This document shows, piece by piece, positions 9,901-18,962 of a DNA stretch of 64,000 nucleotides. The notes beneath the pieces are model-generated. The model did no database searches and was not told the origin of the DNA. It saw only the letters and a list, made by a program, of their open reading frames with translations. The number at the start of each line of letters is the position of its first letter. The first letter of the stretch is position 1. The stretch covers positions 496,001-560,000 of the forward strand of contig NZ_JAHVIA010000001.1 in assembly GCF_019801965.1 (NCBI RefSeq). Direction: 5' to 3'. Position numbers and translations under genes: made by a program. Source of the DNA: Salipiger bermudensis. Lineage in GTDB: Bacteria > Pseudomonadota > Alphaproteobacteria > Rhodobacterales > Rhodobacteraceae.

Positions 9901-10032
9901 TCGCAATGGTGGACCGAGCTGTCGAGCGCCATCGCCGGCGGGCTGATCTTCGCAACCGTGCTGACACTGGTGCTGACGCCCTCCATGCTGGTGCTGCGCG
10001 ACCGCCGCAGCGAGCGCCGCGCGGCAGCGTGA
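6925..10032 (+). CDS. RND-family efflux permease
   Basis: 1035 residues, the normal length for AcrB/CzcA-type pumps. Layout: a first transmembrane helix near the N-terminus (AVLLALLMLIGFGSYAYLTI), a large periplasmic domain, a cluster of helices at about residues 335-490, a second large periplasmic domain, and a final helix cluster from about residue 860. It is expected to be a trimeric proton-driven exporter in the inner membrane paired with the adaptor gene upstream (4-bp overlap). In TM4 the usual Asp-Asp pair is Asp398-Gly399 (MLVDGAIV), and in TM10 the usual relay Lys is replaced in GIVVNNNIVL (about 921-930). This places it in a divergent RND subgroup rather than the classical AcrB group. 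Substrate not predictable. Confidence 0.93.
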   Translation: MNTLIDAAFSRSRAVLLALLMLIGFGSYAYLTIPKEAAPEVPLPYFIATTAVEGISPEDGEALLLQPLEREFSSVDGLKTMRSVAMESAALVLLEFEPGTDADDALGRLRDARDRANADLPDSATTVELIEINTEMFPILSIILSGPVPERTLSRMAEELQTEIEKINGVLEAEIGGEREEFLEILIDPTVFQTYGLTFDELLGQVQANNRLIAAGAMDIGRGRMALKVPGLITTLPDLQAMPVKVRDGTVVSLGDIATIRQAFEDPEGFVRFNGQPALSLEVTKRSGANVIEIVDQVMDRVEAAREGWPESVQVTYQSDQSEQIKTMLSELEASVIAAVVLVMIVIVYALGLRSAVLVGVAIPGSFLVGVATIWLIGYTLNIIVLFALILVVGMLVDGAIVTTDLADRRLHEGAPPKQAYADAAKRMAWPIIASTATTLSVFFPLLFWSGIMGEFMKYLPATVILTLIASLFMALIFVPVLGGLIGRRQPRSASAKAALSASEHGDPRALSGFTGAYARLLDRAVRAPGVTLLIAVAVLLGAFQLYGLFGRGVTYFPAVEPEALQVEVRARDSFSIHERDALVRQVERRLFGFDEINGIYARSALNSQLGNEEVIGTINLELADWQERRKADVIAAEIREALADIAGVEIQVQSQANGPTQGKPVEIRVLASDPEAQSAAVSHIREVMERIGGFSDVEDDRSLPGVELAINVDRAEAARYGASVALLGQAVQLLTRGVDVSTYRPPASSDEYDIRVRFPRESRNLSELTNLRVLTSAGQAPVSNFVSFAPVDRIGTIRRTDERRVLTIEADVAPGLLVNDQMLLLTAALEDDPLPGGASFELGGEAEEQAEASSFLVLAFVAAIALMFAILLIQMNNFYQVFVVLSAIVFSVAGVLLGLIIIGRPFGIVMGGIGVIALAGIVVNNNIVLIDTYNEIRAAGASAREAALRAGAQRLRPVVLTSLTTALGLMPMVLGVTLDVFSREILVGAPSSQWWTELSSAIAGGLIFATVLTLVLTPSMLVLRDRRSERRAAA

Positions 10033-10060
10033 GGCATCGCCAGACAAGGGAATTCGCAAC

Positions 10061-11260
10061 ATGATCGTGCCCGCCTTCCTCTCCGCCACCATCGGCATGC
10101 TGGTCTATTTCATCGGCGTGCGGCTGACCGAGAAGATCGCTTTCCTGCGCGATTTCAACATTCCCGAGCCGGTCTCCGGCGGGCTGGCCGTGTCACTGCT
10201 GACGCTGCTCCATCACCTGTTCACCGGGACCGAGATCGACTTCGACCTGAGCGGGCGCGATTACCTGCTGCTGGTGTTCTTCTCGACCATCGGGCTCAAC
10301 GCCCGGCTCTCGGATCTGATGAGCGCCGGCAAGGTGCTTTTCTACCTCGCCCTGATCACCGTCGCCTTCCTGGTGATCCAGAACGCCGTCGGGCTGGCGG
10401 GTGCGGCGCTTTTCGGCCTGCCCCTGCCCGCCTCGGTGCTGCTGGGCTCGGCGGCGCTGATCGGCGGGCATGGCACCGCGATCGCCTGGGGCCCCTATAT
10501 CACCGAGCTGACAGGCGTTGCGGGCATGGCCGAGATGGGGCTCGCCACCGCGACGCTGGGGCTGGTGCTGGCGGCGCTTCTCGGCGGGCCGGTGGCCAAA
10601 ATCCTCATCGAGCGCAACCGGCTCGAGGGCCCGCATGATGCCGCCCCGATGGTCGGTCTCGAATTCGATGACGAGGCAGAGCCCGCCGAAGCGGTGAACC
10701 ACGTCAACCTGATGCGCTCGATCCTCGTGGCGCATATCGCGATCATGATCGGCTACCTGCTTCATGCCGAGTTCACCGCCATCGGGCTCGACCTGCCGCT
10801 CTTCGTACCCTGCCTGATGGCCGGCATCCTGCTGTCGAACACCGTGCCGCTGCTGCGCCCCAAGCTGCCCTGGCCGGCGCGCACGCCGGCCCTCGCGGTG
10901 CTGTCGGATTTCAGCCTGTCGCTGTTTCTCGCCATGTCCCTGATGAGCATGCAGCTCTGGACGCTGGCCGGGCTCGGAGGACCGCTGGCCACGGTGCTGC
11001 TGGTGCAGGTGCTGGCGACGGTGGTCGGCGTGCTCTTCGTGTTCTTCCCGCTGATGGGGCGCGACTATACCGCCGCCGTGCTCTCGGCGGGCTTCGTTGG
11101 GTTCACGCTGGGCGCCACCCCCACCGCCATCGCCAACATGTCGTCGGTGACCAAGCGCTACGGTGCGGCGCCGCTGGCCTTCATCGTGCTGCCGCTGATC
11201 TCGGCTTTCTTCGTCGATCTCGCCAATGCGCTGGTGATCCAGCTCTTCGTCTCGCTCTAG
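10061..11260 (+). CDS. gltS: Sodium/glutamate symporter GltS
   Basis: 399 residues, the usual GltS length. It shows about ten hydrophobic helices arranged as two repeats with a soluble acidic loop in the middle (about residues 190-220, LEFDDEAEPAEAVNHVN). Family-typical stretches are FNIPEPVSGGL near residue 32, STIGLNA near residue 78, and the GGHGTAIAWG re-entrant-loop motif near residue 138, with its C-terminal counterpart GFTLGATPTAIANM. The family imports L-glutamate with Na+ across the inner membrane. It lies 28 bp after the RND permease and may be cotranscribed, although a functional link is not evident. Confidence 0.93.
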   Translation: MIVPAFLSATIGMLVYFIGVRLTEKIAFLRDFNIPEPVSGGLAVSLLTLLHHLFTGTEIDFDLSGRDYLLLVFFSTIGLNARLSDLMSAGKVLFYLALITVAFLVIQNAVGLAGAALFGLPLPASVLLGSAALIGGHGTAIAWGPYITELTGVAGMAEMGLATATLGLVLAALLGGPVAKILIERNRLEGPHDAAPMVGLEFDDEAEPAEAVNHVNLMRSILVAHIAIMIGYLLHAEFTAIGLDLPLFVPCLMAGILLSNTVPLLRPKLPWPARTPALAVLSDFSLSLFLAMSLMSMQLWTLAGLGGPLATVLLVQVLATVVGVLFVFFPLMGRDYTAAVLSAGFVGFTLGATPTAIANMSSVTKRYGAAPLAFIVLPLISAFFVDLANALVIQLFVSL

Positions 11261-11286
11261 ACGCGCCCTCGCCCCCCGAGACGAAA

Positions 11287-11313
11287 AGACCCGGCGCGTG
11301 AGGCGCCGGGTCT
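11287..11313. terminator. Bidirectional terminator between gltS and the P-type ATPase gene
   Basis: 11-bp perfect GC-rich stem (11287-11297 with 11303-11313) and 5-base loop between two convergent genes. Read on the minus strand the stem is followed by TTTTCG, a good U-tract for the ATPase/ADI operon; on the plus strand the tail is T/G-rich (TGGTTGTCTTGG). Confidence 0.82.
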
Positions 11314-11337
11314 GGTTGTCTTGGTTCGGGCGGCTGC

Positions 11338-14085
11338 TCAGAGGAACTTGAACCCGAAGATCTCCTTGATCCCCGACAGGATGAAGGTCGGCAGCGCCGC
11401 GATGAAGCCGCAGGCCAGCAGGATCGGCATCGGCAGGCTCGCCGTGCCCAGCACGTAGTGGCCGAAGGGCGAGTAGACGGCGATGGCCGAGAGCACCAGC
11501 GAGATCCCCACCGCCATCAGCAGCTTGGGATTGCCGAAGGGCGACTTGCGGAACAGCGTCGTGGTCGTGCGGGCATCGAAGACATGCCACAGCTGCGCGA
11601 ACATGATGGTCACGAAGGCCATGGTCTGCGCCATCTCGAAGCCGAGCTCCATCGCCAGCCCCTGCGAGAAGGTGTAGTAGCTGATGCCGCCCACCGCGAG
11701 GCCGCGGATCAGGATGCGCTCCTTCATGCCGTCCGAGAACAGGTCGTGATCGCGGGTGCGCGGGGCGCGCTCCATCACGTCCGGCTCGGCCTCCTCGAAG
11801 CCCAGCGCCAGCGCCGGGATCCCGTCGGAGACGAGGTTTACCCAGAGAATCATCAGCGGGGCGAGCGGGATCAGCGGCTCGTTGCCCATGAGCAGGAAGG
11901 CGAAGAGGATGGTCGAGACCTCGGCGACGTTCGAGGTCAGGGCCTGGCGCACGAACTTGAGCAGGTTGTCATAGATCCGGCGGCCCTCGCGCACGGCGCT
12001 GACGATGGTCGAGAAGTTGTCATCGAGCAGCACCAGCGCGGCGCTGTCCTTGGCCACCGAGGTGCCGGTGATGCCCATCGCCACGCCGATATCGGCGGTG
12101 CGCAGCGCCGGCGCGTCGTTGACCCCGTCGCCGGTCATCGCGGCGACCTCGCCATTGGCCTGCATCGCCTTGACGATGCGCAGCTTGTGCTCGGGTGTCA
12201 CGCGGGCAAAGACGGCGGCGTTCTTCGCGACCTCGGCCAATTGCGTGTCGTCCATGCCGTCGATCTCCTGGCCGGTATGAACGGTCTGCGCCTCGGAGGT
12301 GCGGATGCCGATCTGCTCGGCGATGGCCTGCGCGGTGACCGCGTGGTCGCCGGTGATCATCACCGTGCGGATGCCGGCGGAGGTGGCATCGGCCACGGCA
12401 ACCTTCACCTCGGGGCGCGGCGGATCCATGATGCCGTGGATGCCGAGCAGCACGATGTCGTGCTCGGGATCCTCGGGATCGAAGGTGCCGTCCTCGGCAT
12501 AGCGGAAGGCCACCGCCAGCGTGCGCAGCGCACGGCCGCCGAACTCGGCGATCACCTCTTCGACCTGCGCCCGGATGCCATCGTCGAGCGGCTGGATCAC
12601 GCCGTTGAGCAGGATGCCCTTGGCGCGCGACATGATGACGTCGGGCGCCCCCTTGGCGACCAGAACCTTGCGGCCGTCGGGCATGCGCACATGCATGCTC
12701 ATCATCTTGCGGGTGCTGTCAAAGGGGAAGGATTGCAGGATGTCATAGTGATCCTGCTTCAGCGCATCGCGGTTGATGCCGACCTTTGCCCCCGCGACGA
12801 CCAGCGCCCCCTCGGTGGGGTTGCCCTGCACCGCATGGCGGCCGTCCTTCACCATCAGCTCGGCCTCGTTGCAGTAGACCGACACCTCGAGCATCCGCGC
12901 CAGATCCTGCTCGTCCGCGATGACGGCGGCGTTGCCCTCGGCGTCGAGGAAGTCACCGTTGGGGTCGAAGCCCTCGCCGCTCAGCTCCCAGGTCTTGCCA
13001 CCGGCCCAGAGCCGCATCACCTGCATCTGGTTCTGGGTCAGTGTGCCGGTCTTGTCGGAGCAGATCACCGAGGTGGTGCCCAGCGTCTCCACGGCGGAGA
13101 GCTTGCGCGCCAGCGCGTTGTTCTGGACCATGCGCTGCGAGCCCAGCGTCAGCACGATGGTGACGACCGTCGGCAGACCCTCGGGGATGGCGGCGACCGA
13201 GAGCGAGATCCCGGTGGTGAGCATCTCGGACAGGCTCATGCCGTGGAAGATGCCGATGCCGATGACCACGGCCACCACGCCCAGCGCGGCGGCGATGAGC
13301 ACCTTGGAGAGCTTCTCGATGCGCTCCTGCAGCGGGGTCTTGGGCTCTTCGGTGGTGGCCATCATGTGGGCGATGTGGCCGACCTCGGTCTGCATCCCGG
13401 TCGAGGTGGCGATGCCGATGCCGGTGCCGTTGGTCACCTTGGTCGACATGAAGCCCATGTTGAGCCGGTCGGCCAGCGTCAGCTCTGGATCGTCGATGGC
13501 CAGCGTGTGCTTGTCGACGGGCTCGGATTCGCCGGTCAGCGCGGCCTCGTCGACCGCCAGCCGCGCCGCCTCGATGAAGCGCACGTCGGCGGCGATGATG
13601 TCACCGGCCTTGAAGCGCAGGAAATCGCCCGGGACGATGTCGGCGGCCGGGATCTCGGCCCATTCGCCGTCGCGTTTGACGAAGGCCAGCGGCGCGGCCA
13701 TCTCGCGCAGGGCGGCGAGCGAGCGGGCAGCGCTGAATTCCTGGTAGAAGCTGATCACCGCGTTCAGCACCACGATCACCGCGATGGCGATGGCATCGAC
13801 GAGGTGGCCGGTCGCCAGCGAAATCACCGCGCCGATCATCAGGATGATCAGCAGCGGGTTCTTGAACTGGACGAGGAAGAGCATCAGGGGCGAGGTCTGC
13901 TTGCCCTCGGCAAGCTTGTTGGGCCCGTGCTGGTCGAGCCTCTGCTTCGCCTCCGACGTCGAAAGACCGGTACCGGCATCACTGCGCAGGACGGCCGCGA
14001 CGTCTTCGCCGCTGCGCGTCCAGGGCACAGCGGTTCCGGCGCCGGCCTCTTGGGCGGGAACAATCTGGGCGGTCTGGTCTTTCAT
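11338..14085 (-). CDS. Ca2+-type (SERCA/PMR1-like, P2) P-type ATPase
   Basis: 915 residues, the normal length for P2-type pumps. An N-terminal cation-ATPase domain (SEAKQRLDQHGPNKLAE) is followed by the first membrane helices, the actuator domain with ALTGESEPV, and TM4 with AAIPEGLPTVV. Next come the phosphorylation motif CSDKTGTLTQNQ, the nucleotide-binding domain, MTGDGVNDAPAL and the C-terminal helices, including NLVSDGIPALALGF. PEGLP in TM4 and the NLVSDG-type TM6 match the Ca2+/Mn2+ P2A group; actual ion specificity is an inference. It is the last gene of the ADI operon: same strand, 34 bp downstream of arcC, shared terminator. The carbamate kinase next door makes ATP, which suggests that ion export is wanted when arginine is fermented. 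Confidence 0.92.
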   Translation of the reverse strand: MKDQTAQIVPAQEAGAGTAVPWTRSGEDVAAVLRSDAGTGLSTSEAKQRLDQHGPNKLAEGKQTSPLMLFLVQFKNPLLIILMIGAVISLATGHLVDAIAIAVIVVLNAVISFYQEFSAARSLAALREMAAPLAFVKRDGEWAEIPAADIVPGDFLRFKAGDIIAADVRFIEAARLAVDEAALTGESEPVDKHTLAIDDPELTLADRLNMGFMSTKVTNGTGIGIATSTGMQTEVGHIAHMMATTEEPKTPLQERIEKLSKVLIAAALGVVAVVIGIGIFHGMSLSEMLTTGISLSVAAIPEGLPTVVTIVLTLGSQRMVQNNALARKLSAVETLGTTSVICSDKTGTLTQNQMQVMRLWAGGKTWELSGEGFDPNGDFLDAEGNAAVIADEQDLARMLEVSVYCNEAELMVKDGRHAVQGNPTEGALVVAGAKVGINRDALKQDHYDILQSFPFDSTRKMMSMHVRMPDGRKVLVAKGAPDVIMSRAKGILLNGVIQPLDDGIRAQVEEVIAEFGGRALRTLAVAFRYAEDGTFDPEDPEHDIVLLGIHGIMDPPRPEVKVAVADATSAGIRTVMITGDHAVTAQAIAEQIGIRTSEAQTVHTGQEIDGMDDTQLAEVAKNAAVFARVTPEHKLRIVKAMQANGEVAAMTGDGVNDAPALRTADIGVAMGITGTSVAKDSAALVLLDDNFSTIVSAVREGRRIYDNLLKFVRQALTSNVAEVSTILFAFLLMGNEPLIPLAPLMILWVNLVSDGIPALALGFEEAEPDVMERAPRTRDHDLFSDGMKERILIRGLAVGGISYYTFSQGLAMELGFEMAQTMAFVTIMFAQLWHVFDARTTTTLFRKSPFGNPKLLMAVGISLVLSAIAVYSPFGHYVLGTASLPMPILLACGFIAALPTFILSGIKEIFGFKFL

Positions 14086-14119
14086 GTTCGTATCTTTCTA
14101 AAATGTGGGTGGCCCGCGC

Positions 14120-15061
14120 TTACGCGCGGACCAGTTCAACGTCGGCGACCTCCGGGTCGATGGTTGTTCCGGTCTCGCCCCGCAGCGCGGCGGCGACATC
14201 CTTGAGAGCACAGATCACGGCACGCTTGCCGCTGGCGCGGACGAAATTCTGCGCCGCCTCCACCTTCGGCCCCATCGAGCCTGCCGGGAAGTCATAAGCG
14301 TCCATCTGGTCGGGGGTGGCCCGCCGGATTGCCGTCTGATCGGGCGTTCCCCAGTCGAGGAAGACCGCATCCGCATCGGTGGCGACCACGAACACGTCGG
14401 CATCGATCTCCGAGGCCAGCAAGGCCGAGCAGAAATCCTTGTCGATGACGCATTCGACCCCGGTGAGATGGCCCTCGCGGTCATAGACCGTGGGGATGCC
14501 GCCACCGCCGGCGGCGATCACCACCGCGCCATTGTCGAGCATCCAGCGGATCGGGCGCACCTCGAAGATCCGCTTCGGCGCCGGCGACGGCACCACGCGG
14601 CGCCACTTGTCGCCGTCGGGCTTGATCGACCAGCCCTTCTCGGCGGCGTTCTTCTTGGCCTCCTCTTCCGAATAGACCGGACCGATGAACTTGGTCGGGT
14701 CCTTGAAGGCCGGATCCTCGGCATCAACCTCGACCATGGTCAGCACGGTGGCGAGCGGAGTTTCGAAGGGCAGAAGGTTGCCCATTTCCTGCTCGATCAT
14801 GTAGCCGATCATGCCCATGGTCTCGCCGACGAGGACGTCGAGCGGATACTCGTCGACCTCGGTATAGGCGGCTTCCTGAAGGGCCAGGAGGCCGACCTGC
14901 GGGCCATTGCCGTGGGTAACGACCAGATCGTTTCCATCTGCCAGCGGGGCCAGGGCCTCGGCGGCGATGCGGACATTCTCGCGTTGGTTCTCCGCCGTGA
15001 GCGCCTGCCCACGGCGAAGAAGCGCGTTGCCCCCAAGAGCGACAACGATCCTCATGGTCAT
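14120..15061 (-). CDS. arcC: Carbamate kinase
   Basis: 313 residues, typical for ArcC. It catalyses carbamoyl phosphate + ADP to ATP + carbamate, the energy-yielding last step of the arginine deiminase pathway in the cytoplasm. Visible family motifs are [12 protein letters not shown] at the N-terminus, [15 protein letters not shown] near residue 50, the [13 protein letters not shown] segment, AAGGGGIPT in the middle, the ATDADAVFL segment, and MGPKVEAA near residue 265. Its ATG overlaps the arcB stop (ATGA), so the genes are translationally coupled. A second in-frame ATG lies two codons downstream. Confidence 0.95.
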   Translation of the reverse strand: MTMRIVVALGGNALLRRGQALTAENQRENVRIAAEALAPLADGNDLVVTHGNGPQVGLLALQEAAYTEVDEYPLDVLVGETMGMIGYMIEQEMGNLLPFETPLATVLTMVEVDAEDPAFKDPTKFIGPVYSEEEAKKNAAEKGWSIKPDGDKWRRVVPSPAPKRIFEVRPIRWMLDNGAVVIAAGGGGIPTVYDREGHLTGVECVIDKDFCSALLASEIDADVFVVATDADAVFLDWGTPDQTAIRRATPDQMDAYDFPAGSMGPKVEAAQNFVRASGKRAVICALKDVAAALRGETGTTIDPEVADVELVRA

Positions 15062-16056
15062 GCCCCCAGCGTGGCCACCAGAATGGCCTTGATGGTGTGC
15101 ATGCGGTTCTCGGCCTGCTCGAACGCGATGTTCATCGGGCTCTCGAACACTTCCTCGGTCACCTCCAGCTCGGTGATACCGAACTTCTCGGCGATGCTGG
15201 CGCCAACCTTGGTCTCGGTGTTGTGGAAGGCCGGCAGGCAGTGCATGAACTTGACCTGCTTGTTCTTGGCCTTTTTGATCAGGTCCATGTTGACCTGGTA
15301 GGGCTTGAGCAGCTTGATGCGCTCTTCCCAGACCTCGGCAGGCTCGCCCATCGACACCCAGACATCGGTGTGGATGAAGTCCACGCCCTCGACGGCGTTG
15401 ACGTCATCGGTGATGGTGATGCGGGCGCCGGTCTGCTCGGCCCACTCTTCCGCCATCTTGATGATCTCGGGCTCGTTCTGGTTGTCCTTCGGAGCGATCA
15501 TCCGCACGTCCATGCCCATCATGGCGCCCAGCAGCAGCAGCGAGTTGCCCATGTTGTTGCGGGCGTCGCCCAGGTAGGCATAGGCGATCTGGCTGCGCGG
15601 CTTGTCGGAGTTCTCGACCATGGTCAGCATGTCGGCGAGCATCTGGGTCGGGTGCCAGTCGTCGGTCAGGCCGTTATAGACCGGCACGCCCGAGTAGTCG
15701 GAGAGCTGCTGCACCATGTCCTGGCCGGAGCCGCGGAACTCGATGGCGTCGAACATCCGACCGAGCACGCGGGCGGTGTCCTTCATCGATTCCTTGTGGC
15801 CGATCTGGCTGCCCGACGGATCGAGATAGGTGATGTGCGCGCCCTGGTCGTGAGCGGCCACCTCGAAGGCGCAGCGGGTGCGTGTGGAGGTCTTTTCGAA
15901 GATCAGGCAGATGTTCTTGTCGTTCAGCGCCTTCTTCTCGGAGCGGGAATACTTGGCGCGTTTCAGGTCGCGGGCGAGATCGAGCAGGTAGAGCATTTCG
16001 CGCTGCGAGAAGTCTGCGATGTTGAGATAGCTGCGGCCTCTGAGATTAAGAGCCAT
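15058..16056 (-). CDS. arcB: Catabolic ornithine carbamoyltransferase
   Basis: 332 residues. In the ADI pathway it splits citrulline by phosphorolysis into ornithine and carbamoyl phosphate. Family motifs are FEKTSTRTR (carbamoyl-phosphate site, about residues 54-62), the [18 protein letters not shown] loop, and HCLPAFHN near the C-terminus (ornithine site, catalytic Cys). Position between arcA and arcC, and the ~330-residue length with a start like other catabolic OTCases, support arcB rather than biosynthetic argF; sequence alone does not prove the catabolic direction. Confidence 0.93.
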   Translation of the reverse strand: MALNLRGRSYLNIADFSQREMLYLLDLARDLKRAKYSRSEKKALNDKNICLIFEKTSTRTRCAFEVAAHDQGAHITYLDPSGSQIGHKESMKDTARVLGRMFDAIEFRGSGQDMVQQLSDYSGVPVYNGLTDDWHPTQMLADMLTMVENSDKPRSQIAYAYLGDARNNMGNSLLLLGAMMGMDVRMIAPKDNQNEPEIIKMAEEWAEQTGARITITDDVNAVEGVDFIHTDVWVSMGEPAEVWEERIKLLKPYQVNMDLIKKAKNKQVKFMHCLPAFHNTETKVGASIAEKFGITELEVTEEVFESPMNIAFEQAENRMHTIKAILVATLGA

Positions 16057-16122
16057 GTCGGCCTCCTGAAATATGAGAATTGCGGTTTTCGCGTTTGAGG
16101 AATTGGGATTGGGAAGGTTGGT

Positions 16123-17346
16123 TCAGACCGGATCGCGGAGCAGCGGGCAGGTCATGCAGTGACCACCCCCACGACCGCGGCCAAGCTCCTGGCCGTTGAT
16201 CTCGATGACTTCGACACCGGCGGCGCGCAGCTTCTTGTTGGTGAAGGTGTTGCGCGAGTAGCCGACCACGACACCGGGCTCGAGCGCGACGACGTTGTTG
16301 CCATCGTCCCATTGCTCGCGTTCGGCCTGGAAATCGTCACCACCGGTGGCCACGATCTGCAGGTCCTCGACGCCCATCACGTCCTTGTAGACATCGAAGA
16401 TCGAGCCGCTTTCCTCCGAGATGACGGTCTTGCCGTCATTTCCGGGCCGGCCGGAGAAGCAGCGGATCTGGCTTGCCACCTCCATGAATGCCGTGACCTT
16501 GTCGACGTCGAGGCAGGAGAACACCGTGTCGAGGTGCATCGCGGCGCGCGACTTGGGCATGATGCAGGCCACCACGCGCTCCACCGCGCCCTGGTCGAAC
16601 AGGGTCTGGGCCAGTTGGGTCACCGCCTGGCGGGTGGTGCGCTCGCCCATGCCGATGAAGACCGTCTTGTTGCCGATCGGCATGACGTCGCCGCCTTCGA
16701 CCGATGCGGCCTGGAAGTTCTCGTCGCTGTCGCCCCACCAGATCTTGAAATCCGCGTCGCGGAACATCGGGTGGAATTTGTAGACCGTGCGCTGGAACAG
16801 GGTTTCCGGCTGGCGGGCCGGCCAGAACATCGGGTTCACCGTGACCCCGTTGTAGATCCAGCAGGAGGGATCGCGCTGGAACTGGGCGTTGGGCACGGCG
16901 GGGATGATGAAGTCCGTGTGGCCCAGGGTGATGCGGGCATCGCGGCGCACCTGCGAGTCGGGCAGATCGTCGACGATGATGCCGCCCATCAGCTGGCGGG
17001 CGAGGTCGCGCGGGGCCATCTCTTCCAGCCAGGGGCGCATGTAGCGGGCCAGGCCCGGGCCGCAGAGGTTGGGGGTGATGAGGCGGTCGAGGATGAAGGG
17101 GCGGGCGTCGTCGGTCTGTTCGAAAGCCTCGGCAAGCACGTCCTGGATGTCGAAAACCTCGACGCCGCGGGCCTTCATCTTGCTGACGAAATCGGCGTGA
17201 TCGATGCGGGCCTGTTCGACCCAGAGCACATCGTCGAACAGAAGTTCCTGGCAGTTGCGGGGGGTCAGACGCTCATGGGCGAGCGACGGGCGCGAGACCA
17301 TGACCTTGCGGAGTTTTCCAACTTCGGAATGAACACCAAATTCCAT
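16123..17346 (-). CDS. arcA: Arginine deiminase
   Basis: 407 residues, typical for bacterial ADI. It hydrolyses L-arginine to citrulline and ammonia in the cytoplasm. The pentein fold is recognisable by [14 protein letters not shown] at the N-terminus (guanidino-binding region), the FQRDPSCWI segment, the [10 protein letters not shown] segment, LDTVFSCLD in the middle, and the C-terminal catalytic loop [12 protein letters not shown], in which Cys397 is the expected nucleophile. It is the second gene of the operon, after the arcD-like carrier; 66 bp separate it from arcB. Confidence 0.96.
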   Translation of the reverse strand: MEFGVHSEVGKLRKVMVSRPSLAHERLTPRNCQELLFDDVLWVEQARIDHADFVSKMKARGVEVFDIQDVLAEAFEQTDDARPFILDRLITPNLCGPGLARYMRPWLEEMAPRDLARQLMGGIIVDDLPDSQVRRDARITLGHTDFIIPAVPNAQFQRDPSCWIYNGVTVNPMFWPARQPETLFQRTVYKFHPMFRDADFKIWWGDSDENFQAASVEGGDVMPIGNKTVFIGMGERTTRQAVTQLAQTLFDQGAVERVVACIMPKSRAAMHLDTVFSCLDVDKVTAFMEVASQIRCFSGRPGNDGKTVISEESGSIFDVYKDVMGVEDLQIVATGGDDFQAEREQWDDGNNVVALEPGVVVGYSRNTFTNKKLRAAGVEVIEINGQELGRGRGGGHCMTCPLLRDPV

Positions 17347-17424
17347 CTTAATTTCTCCGTAGAATTAGAAAGATCGGGGTCGGCGGCCACGGCCTGGCGC
17401 GGCCGCCGGGTTGATCTGGTCAGG

Positions 17425-18864
17425 TCAGCTGATCACGGCGCCGACGCTGAGGAGAGCCATGATGATCACGGCCAGGACGATCACTAGCGGCAGCACGAAG
17501 CGCAGCCAGCGGTCATAGGAGACCCGTCCGATGGCAAGGCCACCCATGACGACGGCGAAGGTCGGGTTGAACAGGTTCACGAGACCGTTTGCCGATTGGT
17601 AGGCGGTGACGACCAGGTCACGACCGACGCCTGCGAAGTCTGCCATCGGGGCCATGATGGGCATGGTCAGGGTGGCAAGGCCGGAGGAGGACGGGACGAG
17701 GAAGGACATCAGGAGCTGGATTCCAAACATCACGTTGATGAAGAGGAACTCGCTGAGACCGGAGACCACGCCTTCCGCGGAGTGCAGGATCGTGTCGGTG
17801 ATGCGGCCGGCATCCATGATGACCACGACACCGCGGGCCACACCGATGATCAGGGCAACGCCAAGCAGGTCACGGGCGCCTTCGACAAAGGTGTCGACGA
17901 AGGTCTTCTCGTCCATGGAGGTGCCCTTGTCGAACTTCGACACGAACCACACGACGATGGACATTGCCAGGAACAGGCCGGCCATTTCGCCCATCCACCA
18001 GTCGAGCGCGACGACGCCGTAGATCATCACCACGAAGGTCAGGCCGAACAGGGCGAGGATCGCGGCGCGCACACCGCTCAGGGACGGGAGGGCATCGCCC
18101 TCGGCGGAGGCCTTGAGGAAGTGGCTGCGGTTGACGGCGGCCATGTCTGCGACCACGGACTTGGAGGGATCGGCTTTGACGCGGGCGGCGTAGCGCATCA
18201 CGTAGAAGATACCGGCGGCGAGCGAGGCGGCGAGGATCACGACGCGGAGCACGATGCCCGAGGTGAAGGGAATACCGGCGCCCTGGGAGGCCACCACGGT
18301 GGCGAAGGCGTTGAAGGTGGAGCCCAGCGTCCCGATGCCGGCGCCCAGCATGATCACGGCGACACCTGTCAGCGAGTCATAGCCTGCGCGGATGAACACG
18401 GGGATGATCAGGGCATAGAAGGCGAGGGTTTCCTCGGCCATGCCGTAGCTGGTGCCGCCAAAGGCGAAGGCGAGCATCAGGATCGGGATCATCAGGTGCT
18501 CTTTGCCCTCGAGCTTGTTGAGCAGGGCACCGATGCCGGCGTCGATCGCGCCAGTCTTGGTGACGACCATCAGGAAGCCGCCGATGATCAGCACGAAGAA
18601 GGCCACGTCGATGGCTGCGCTGGAGGCGGATCCGAGCAGGCCGGGATCGTACATGCCTGCAATGGGCGCAAGGATCACGGAGATGATCCCTTGCGGGTTG
18701 GGTTCGACCTGTTCGTAAGTGCCGGGCACGGGAGCCATGGCTCCGAGACCCTCGTTCATCTCACGGAGATATTCACCGGCGGGGATGACCCAGGTTAGTG
18801 CTGCGACAACTGCGATCAGGACGAAGAGAATGGTGAAGGCGGTGGGGAACCGGAACTTCGACAT
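17425..18864 (-). CDS. YfcC/ArcD2-type carrier, probable arginine/ornithine exchanger
   Basis: 479 residues with about 12 hydrophobic helices. The N-terminal pattern FRFPTAFTILFVLIAVVAA, then WVIPAGEY, and later GMAEETLAFYALIIPVF match the YfcC/DcuC-like (COG1288) carrier family, some members of which act as arginine/ornithine antiporters in ADI operons. As first gene before arcA it is the expected exchanger that brings arginine in and takes ornithine out across the inner membrane. It is not the classical APC-family ArcD. Substrate is inferred from context; the start ATG at 18864 is preceded by an AAAGGTAG-like ribosome site. Confidence 0.87.
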   Translation of the reverse strand: MSKFRFPTAFTILFVLIAVVAALTWVIPAGEYLREMNEGLGAMAPVPGTYEQVEPNPQGIISVILAPIAGMYDPGLLGSASSAAIDVAFFVLIIGGFLMVVTKTGAIDAGIGALLNKLEGKEHLMIPILMLAFAFGGTSYGMAEETLAFYALIIPVFIRAGYDSLTGVAVIMLGAGIGTLGSTFNAFATVVASQGAGIPFTSGIVLRVVILAASLAAGIFYVMRYAARVKADPSKSVVADMAAVNRSHFLKASAEGDALPSLSGVRAAILALFGLTFVVMIYGVVALDWWMGEMAGLFLAMSIVVWFVSKFDKGTSMDEKTFVDTFVEGARDLLGVALIIGVARGVVVIMDAGRITDTILHSAEGVVSGLSEFLFINVMFGIQLLMSFLVPSSSGLATLTMPIMAPMADFAGVGRDLVVTAYQSANGLVNLFNPTFAVVMGGLAIGRVSYDRWLRFVLPLVIVLAVIIMALLSVGAVIS

Positions 18865-18920
18865 CGTCCTACCTTTCTGGTTGTGTCTTGGGGGATAGAA
18901 TCATCATTAATTCTGAATGC

Positions 18921-18962
18921 ATTTAACCTCTCCAATCTGAACACCGACATGATCCAGGTCAA
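18921..18962 (-). promoter_or_regulatory. FNR-type box and putative -10 of the ADI operon promoter
   Basis: On the minus strand bases 18962-18949 read TTGACCTGGATCAT, matching 8 of 10 informative positions of the FNR/FnrL consensus TTGAT-N4-ATCAA. TTAAAT at 18926-18921 (4 of 6 with TATAAT) lies where a -10 hexamer would be if the box were centred near -41.5, which puts the transcription start near 18914, ~50 bases before the arcD-like start codon. This is the class II FNR-activated layout and predicts induction at low oxygen. Inference from pattern only. Confidence 0.6.
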
